A stretch of DNA of 10,252 nucleotides, from contig CALLJI010000147.1 in the NCBI GenBank assembly GCA_938091475.1, positions 1 through 10,252 of the forward strand. The letters run 5' to 3'. The stretch is from an uncultured Caldimicrobium sp. (GTDB lineage Bacteria; Desulfobacterota; Thermodesulfobacteria; Thermodesulfobacteriales; Thermodesulfobacteriaceae). How positions within the stretch are numbered: position 1 is the first letter of the stretch; every line of letters begins with the position of its first letter. Shown here one piece after another: positions 6,580 to 10,252 of this stretch. The position numbers were made by a program, and so were the translations under genes. The notes beneath the pieces are model-generated. The model had not been told where the DNA came from. It saw only the letters and a list, made by a program, of their open reading frames with translations, and did not search any database.

Positions 6580-7665
6580 TCAATCTTTCCAAAGGGTAGC
6601 TAATTTTTTGATCAGTCTACTCTTTTCAGAACTTCCAAGAGGAGCTTTATTTAATATATCTTCTAAGTAAAGGATAGTATTTTCATAAATTGAAGGATTA
6701 ATTTTGTAGGGATAGCCATCTTTGCCACCATGAGCAAAACTGTAGTGAACTGGATCCACTCTACAAGCTTTAGTGTTATAAATTAGTTCTGCTGTTAGAG
6801 TTAAAGCTCTTAAAGCTTTAGCACCAAGGCCTGGTTTTAAAATTAATTCACTAAATTCTTGAGGCGGTTTTTCGTAGGTCTTTTCCCAGATCTTTGGCAA
6901 AAGATTAATAGGGATATCTTTATAGCTAAGACTGTGTTCTCTTTTGAAAAAAATCTTTTCTATTATTTTTACTTCCCTAAGAACTTGGTTTAAATCTTCC
7001 TGTAACATTTCAAGTATAGCCTTTCTTGTGGAATTACTTTGAGTAGAAACCAAATTGAGCACTTCCTTTCTTTTAATGGCAGAAACAATTCCTTTATGAG
7101 GATCAGAGAAGAAATCCCCAGCGGACTTATAGTCCCAATGGTATCTTCTTGCATATAAATTTTTTTCATCCTTTCCTTGCTGGATTACAGCCCATTTTTT
7201 ATTTTTAGTGAAAATAAAGAGATGAAAATACAAGGAAAAGCCATCTTGAAGGAGGTTATTATCAATTTTAGCAATAAGCCTGCTTAACCAAACAAATTCT
7301 GAAGCCTCTTTACTTAAAGAGACCTTTTCTGCCCACTTTTCAATTTCTTGAGGAGTTTGCAGAGCACTCTTTCCTTTACCACCACAGATAAAAAAGCCTA
7401 AGTCATTAAAATACGGCTCTAACCCCTTTTTAATGGCTAACCCCACAGTAGTTGTCAAACCTGAAGAATGCCAATCAAAGCCAAGGAGGCATCCAAAAGC
7501 TTGAAACCAATATGGATCTGAAAGTCTGGAGAGTACTTCTTCTTCACCAAATTCTTTATAGATTACTAATATTATGGCTCTACTTAGACGAACCATTTTC
7601 TCAAAAAGCCAGGGAGGGCATTTTCCTCCATGTAAAGGCAGATCAACTATAGCTCGCCTAAACAT
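6580..7665 (-). CDS. DUF763 family protein, possible nucleic-acid binding
   Basis: 361 residues, soluble, no signal or membrane segment. Family signatures recognised from memory: RRAIVDLPLHGGKCPPWLF (3-21), DPYWFQAFGCLLGFDWHSSG (50-69), YARRYHWDYKSAG (171-183) and HYSFAHGGKDGYPYKIN (307-323). These place it in DUF763, found chiefly in archaea and thermophilic bacteria and without an established function that I know. LKPGLGAKALRALTLTAEL (276-294) resembles a helix-hairpin-helix (xPGxGxKxAxxLxxxAE), suggesting DNA or RNA contact; this is inference. Conserved His, Asp and Arg in the GFDWH, RRYHW and HGGKDG blocks could be catalytic or metal-binding. It overlaps pyrF by 8 nt (ATGTTTAG), so it is almost surely co-transcribed with pyrF and nrdR. 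The ATG follows AAAGAG, a weak Shine-Dalgarno. Confidence 0.85.
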   Translation of the reverse strand: MFRRAIVDLPLHGGKCPPWLFEKMVRLSRAIILVIYKEFGEEEVLSRLSDPYWFQAFGCLLGFDWHSSGLTTTVGLAIKKGLEPYFNDLGFFICGGKGKSALQTPQEIEKWAEKVSLSKEASEFVWLSRLIAKIDNNLLQDGFSLYFHLFIFTKNKKWAVIQQGKDEKNLYARRYHWDYKSAGDFFSDPHKGIVSAIKRKEVLNLVSTQSNSTRKAILEMLQEDLNQVLREVKIIEKIFFKREHSLSYKDIPINLLPKIWEKTYEKPPQEFSELILKPGLGAKALRALTLTAELIYNTKACRVDPVHYSFAHGGKDGYPYKINPSIYENTILYLEDILNKAPLGSSEKSRLIKKLATLWKD

Positions 7666-8383
7666 TTTTCTCTTTTAGTGCCCTATTAATTTCTTCAAAA
7701 ATTCTTTCGCAGGTAGCCTCTGGAGAAGGAGATAATCTAATAGGTCTTCCTACAACTAACCTATCCGCCCCAGCCTTTATAGCTTCATAGGGAGTAGCAG
7801 TTCTTACTTGATCATCCTTAGTTTCCTCTTCTAATCTTATTCCAGGAACAACAATTAAAAGATGAGGAAAAGATGTTTTGATTAGGGATACCTCTTTAGC
7901 AGAACAAACTATACCATCACACCCTACCCTATGGGCTATTAAGGTTAGTTTATATACCAGGTCTTCCGTTTTATAAAGAAGTTCTCCATTGAAACCAAGT
8001 TCAAGTAAATCGGCCTTATCTAAAGAGGTTAAAAGGGTAACTCCAAGTATTTTTAGACCTCCCTCGGCAGCTTTTAAAGCTTCTTTTAAAGCTCTCTCTC
8101 CAGCAAGTATGTGCACAGTAAGATAATCTACACCCCAAGATTGGGCTGATTTTACGGCCTGAGAGACAGTATTTGGAATATCAAAGAGTTTTAAATCCAA
8201 AAAGACAGAATTTGCACCTTTTTTCTTAATTTCCTCAATGGCGCGAGGCCCCTCTTTAACAAAAAGTTCAAGTCCAATTTTAAATACACCTACATAGGGC
8301 TTTAATCTTTCTACCCAGTTTAGTGCCTCCTTAAGGGTTGGGAAATCAAGGGGAAAAATGATTTTCTCCTTCAGATTTTCCAT
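7658..8383 (-). CDS. pyrF: Orotidine 5'-phosphate decarboxylase
   Basis: 241 residues, a single TIM barrel. It decarboxylates OMP to UMP, the last step of de novo pyrimidine synthesis, in the cytoplasm. Active-site residues are in place: D13 (PLDF), K35 (FKIGLEL), the D63-x-K65-x-x-D68 charged network (DLKLFDIPNTV), H91 (TVH), R183 (PGIR) and G212-R213 (VGRPI). The length is normal for the bacterial short form. The ATG lies 38 nt inside the end of nrdR and has GGGAG about 7 nt upstream; AAGGAG just inside the gene precedes no standard start codon, so 8383 is kept. The pairing with nrdR puts a pyrimidine-synthesis enzyme next to the regulator of deoxynucleotide synthesis. Confidence 0.97.
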   Translation of the reverse strand: MENLKEKIIFPLDFPTLKEALNWVERLKPYVGVFKIGLELFVKEGPRAIEEIKKKGANSVFLDLKLFDIPNTVSQAVKSAQSWGVDYLTVHILAGERALKEALKAAEGGLKILGVTLLTSLDKADLLELGFNGELLYKTEDLVYKLTLIAHRVGCDGIVCSAKEVSLIKTSFPHLLIVVPGIRLEEETKDDQVRTATPYEAIKAGADRLVVGRPIRLSPSPEATCERIFEEINRALKEKNV

Positions 8384-8825
8384 AACTTAACTCCCTAATA
8401 CTGTCTAAAAATTCCTCTACATCTTTAAAATCTTTGTAAACAGAGGCAAATCTTATATAAGCCACTTTATCCCACTTTTTTAAAGCCTCCATCACCTTCT
8501 CACCCAAATAACTGGCAGGGATTTCATTCTCACCTTTTTGAATCAGATCAAGCTCTAATTCATTAATAAATTTTTTAATATTGTCTTCGCTGATGGGACG
8601 CTTATGACAGGCCTTTCTGATCCCAGCAAGTAGTTTTTCTCTGTTATAGGGTTCTCTCCTTCCATCTTTTTTAACTATAACCAAATCTAATTCTAATTTT
8701 TCATAGGTAGTAAATCTATACCCGCATTTCGAACATTCTCTCCTTCTTCTTATAGAATATCCATCCTCAATCACCCGTGAGTCTATCACTCTTGTTTCCG
8801 GTTCTTTACATTTAGGACATTTCAT
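8346..8825 (-). CDS. nrdR: Transcriptional repressor NrdR
   Basis: 159 residues, the usual size. An N-terminal zinc ribbon with C3/C6 (MKCPKC) and C31/C34 (CSKC), including DSR (15-17) and the basic stretch RRRR (26-29), binds DNA. An ATP-cone domain (about 46-136) senses ATP/dATP and ends in VAYIRFASVYKDF (121-133), a hallmark of the family. NrdR represses ribonucleotide reductase operons; no nrd gene is in the window. The last 12 or so residues are encoded in the overlap with pyrF. No Shine-Dalgarno precedes the ATG, and CATAAT lies only 10 nt before it, so the mRNA may be leaderless. The gene diverges from xseA across 83 nt. Confidence 0.97.
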   Translation of the reverse strand: MKCPKCKEPETRVIDSRVIEDGYSIRRRRECSKCGYRFTTYEKLELDLVIVKKDGRREPYNREKLLAGIRKACHKRPISEDNIKKFINELELDLIQKGENEIPASYLGEKVMEALKKWDKVAYIRFASVYKDFKDVEEFLDSIRELSYGKSEGENHFSP

Positions 8826-8835
8826 ATAATTTTTT

Positions 8836-8841
8836 ATTATG
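8836..8841 (-). promoter_or_regulatory. -10-like box of nrdR
   Basis: CATAAT on the minus strand is a 5/6 match to TATAAT, ending 10 nt before the nrdR ATG. The upstream -35 (TTGTAT at a 16-nt spacer) is weak. If used, transcription would begin within a few bases of the ATG. Confidence 0.4.
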
Positions 8842-8848
8842 CCTCAGA

Positions 8849-8880
8849 TTTTGAAAAATACAAAGAAGATGCCTTCAAAA
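8849..8880. repeat. Inverted repeat in the nrdR/xseA divergent region
   Basis: TTTTGAA (8849-8855) and TTCAAAA (8874-8880) form 7-bp inverted arms 18 nt apart, centred between the two divergent start codons. The arms could be a protein-binding operator, but in AT-rich DNA a chance occurrence is quite possible. They do not resemble the NrdR-box consensus I remember (ACAC...GTGT-like). Confidence 0.25.
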
Positions 8881-8887
8881 ATTAGAA

Positions 8888-8893
8888 TATAAT
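8888..8893 (+). promoter_or_regulatory. -10 box of xseA
   Basis: A perfect TATAAT ends 15 nt before the xseA ATG. No good -35 is found at 16-18 nt (GAAGAT at 17). The box lies inside a small palindrome TAGAAT-ATA-ATTCTA (8883-8897). A start about 7 nt downstream would leave a leader of roughly 8-9 nt, too short for a Shine-Dalgarno. Confidence 0.5.
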
Positions 8894-8908
8894 TCTATAT
8901 TTAAAATT

Positions 8909-10204
8909 ATGGAGCTTGAAAAGCTTAAAGAGACTTTCCACCTTCTTGAAGAAAAAGCTTTTTTCACAGTTAAAGAAATTTCTCAAAGCATCAAATCTCT
9001 TATAGAAGCTAATTTTACTTTCCTTTGGATTGAAGGAGAAATTTCCAATCTAAAATTTGCCCAAACGGGTAATATCTATTTTAATTTAATTGAAGAGGAA
9101 TATTCTTTAAAGGCTATAATCTTTAAAGATCAAAAAATACCCTTTGATTTTTTAAAGAACGGCCTAAAAGTATTGATATTTGGAAAGCTAAATTTTCTTC
9201 CTCGTAGCGGGGAAATATATATTGTAGTTCGAAAAGTAGAACCCTTAGGTATTGGGCTTATCTACTTAAAAAAGCGCTTTCTATTAGAGAAATATCAGCA
9301 CCTCTTTGACAAGCACCTAAAAAGAGAGCTTCCTCCTTATCCACAAAAAATAGGACTTATTACTTCCCTCTTTGGTGCAGCTTTGCAAGATTTCTTAAAG
9401 ATAAGTCAAGAGCGCTGGGGTATACATATTTTAGTTTATCCGGTGAGGGTACAAGGGGATGGAGCACATTTAGAAATAGTCCAAGCCATAAAAGATTTAA
9501 ACGCATCTTTCCCTAATTTAGATTTGATAGTTATTTCTAGAGGAGGTGGCTCAATGGAAGATCTTGCCCCTTTCTATGAAGAGGAGCTCATCCTGGCTAT
9601 CTCTAATTCTAAAATACCTATTGTTTCAGCAGTAGGACACGAAATTGATATTACCCTTTGTGATTTAGCTGCTGATAAGAGATGCGCAACTCCTTCAGCC
9701 GCCGCTCACGAAATTTTACCTGATCGGAAGGAATATCTTATGAAACTGGATCATTATAGAAAAAGATTTAATCAGCTTCTGGAGATAAAATTAATAGAAG
9801 CTGAAAAGACTCTAAAATCTCTCCAGAAGGAGCTCTTAGATAAAAATCCCCTGCATTCTCTTTATAAGATGGAGCATTTTTTAAAAGAGGCCACCTTTAG
9901 ACTCTTTCAAAGAATTCATACTCTTATTCAAACTAATACCTCACTTGTCTTTTATTTTAAAAGAAAATTAGAGGAAAATAATCCGGAAAAATTAATCTCC
10001 CTTAAGGAAGAAAAGCTTAAGGGCTATAAAAAGCTCCTTTTTTCACTTTCCCCTTACAACATATTAGAAAGGGGCTATAGTATAGTAAAAAGCGTATCAA
10101 AGAGAGAAATTATAAAATCTTCAGAAGAAGTAGAAAAAGATGAATTACTCGAGATAATTTTACACAAAGGAAGACTCTTAGTAAGAGTAATTAATAAAGA
10201 TTAA
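8909..10204 (+). CDS. xseA: Exodeoxyribonuclease VII large subunit
   Basis: 431 residues. With XseB it degrades single-stranded DNA to oligonucleotides in repair and recombination. Order: an N-terminal OB-fold (about 18-112, with FTVKEISQSIKSLIE then WIEGEISNLKF), a catalytic core (about 130-270) and a long helical, coiled-coil-like segment (about 275-375). A C-terminal segment with SPYNILERGYSI (381-392) follows. Core signatures are intact: RGGGSMEDLAPF (211-222), AVGHEID (241-247) and TPSAAAHE (261-268), close to the E. coli enzyme. The size is typical. The ATG is the only usable start: the OB-fold begins about 18 codons later with no earlier or intervening start. It has no Shine-Dalgarno. 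xseB follows 13 nt after the stop. Confidence 0.97.
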   Translation: MELEKLKETFHLLEEKAFFTVKEISQSIKSLIEANFTFLWIEGEISNLKFAQTGNIYFNLIEEEYSLKAIIFKDQKIPFDFLKNGLKVLIFGKLNFLPRSGEIYIVVRKVEPLGIGLIYLKKRFLLEKYQHLFDKHLKRELPPYPQKIGLITSLFGAALQDFLKISQERWGIHILVYPVRVQGDGAHLEIVQAIKDLNASFPNLDLIVISRGGGSMEDLAPFYEEELILAISNSKIPIVSAVGHEIDITLCDLAADKRCATPSAAAHEILPDRKEYLMKLDHYRKRFNQLLEIKLIEAEKTLKSLQKELLDKNPLHSLYKMEHFLKEATFRLFQRIHTLIQTNTSLVFYFKRKLEENNPEKLISLKEEKLKGYKKLLFSLSPYNILERGYSIVKSVSKREIIKSSEEVEKDELLEIILHKGRLLVRVINKD

Positions 10205-10217
10205 AGGGGCATAGAGT

Positions 10218-10252
10218 ATGACAATTGAGTATTCCTTTGAGGAGGCTTTAAA
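10218..10252 (+). CDS. xseB: Exodeoxyribonuclease VII small subunit (first 11 codons)
   Basis: ATG at 10218 opens MTIEYSFEEAL and runs off the window. XseB proteins are about 70-85 residues and begin with a short tail and then 'xxFEEALxxLExIV', so SFEEAL in this position right after xseA is a strong fit. AAGGGG ends about 9 nt before the ATG. XseB forms the helical partner that binds along the XseA coiled coils. Only the N-terminus is visible, so integrity cannot be judged. Confidence 0.85.
   Translation, partial: MTIEYSFEEAL

Noticed and set aside
8826..8908. NrdR box autoregulating nrdR
   Set aside because: I found no pair of ACAC...GTGT-like sites in the gap; the inverted repeats present do not resemble that consensus.

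Overview
The window comes from an AT-rich bacterium that carries the dissimilatory sulfur-metabolism membrane complex DsrMKJOP. Several signs suggest a thermophilic sulfate reducer or sulfur disproportionator, with Thermodesulfobacteria (Thermodesulfobacterium/Caldimicrobium-like) as the best guess. These are the Dsr complex without dsrL, a DUF763 protein (a family I know mainly from archaea and thermophilic bacteria), and Lys/Glu/Ile-rich proteins. The placement is inferred from gene content and composition, not from a search.

Region 1 (1-6494, minus strand) is a dsr locus. From a good promoter candidate near 6466-6494 it reads: a small RsbRD_N-like protein with a TTG start, then dsrM, dsrK, dsrJ, dsrO and dsrP. 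These are packed with gaps of 3-29 nt, or a 10-nt overlap, and most have strong Shine-Dalgarno sequences. After dsrP there is a GC-rich hairpin. Beyond it, running off the left edge, is a CbiA-type amidase read here as dsrN (siroheme amidase). The complex is expected to move electrons between the quinone pool (DsrM, DsrP), periplasmic redox subunits (DsrJ, DsrO) and a cytoplasmic HdrD-like subunit (DsrK). DsrK is thought to act on the DsrC trisulfide made by sulfite reductase. dsrAB, dsrC and dsrD are not in the window.

Region 2 (6580-8825, minus strand) is a tightly overlapping cluster: nrdR (ribonucleotide reductase repressor), pyrF (OMP decarboxylase) and a DUF763 gene. nrdR and pyrF overlap by 38 nt; pyrF and the DUF763 gene overlap by 8 nt. 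The DUF763 protein has a helix-hairpin-helix-like stretch that hints at nucleic-acid binding.

Region 3 (8826-10252) is an 83-nt divergent promoter region followed on the plus strand by xseA and the start of xseB, the two subunits of exodeoxyribonuclease VII. Both divergent genes lack a Shine-Dalgarno and have a -10-like box very close to the ATG, so both may be read from leaderless or nearly leaderless mRNAs.

I see no transposon, CRISPR array, tRNA or rRNA, and no gene-free stretch longer than about 160 bases. I do not see a clearly undescribed system. The least understood parts are the RsbRD_N-like gene leading the dsr operon and the DUF763 protein.
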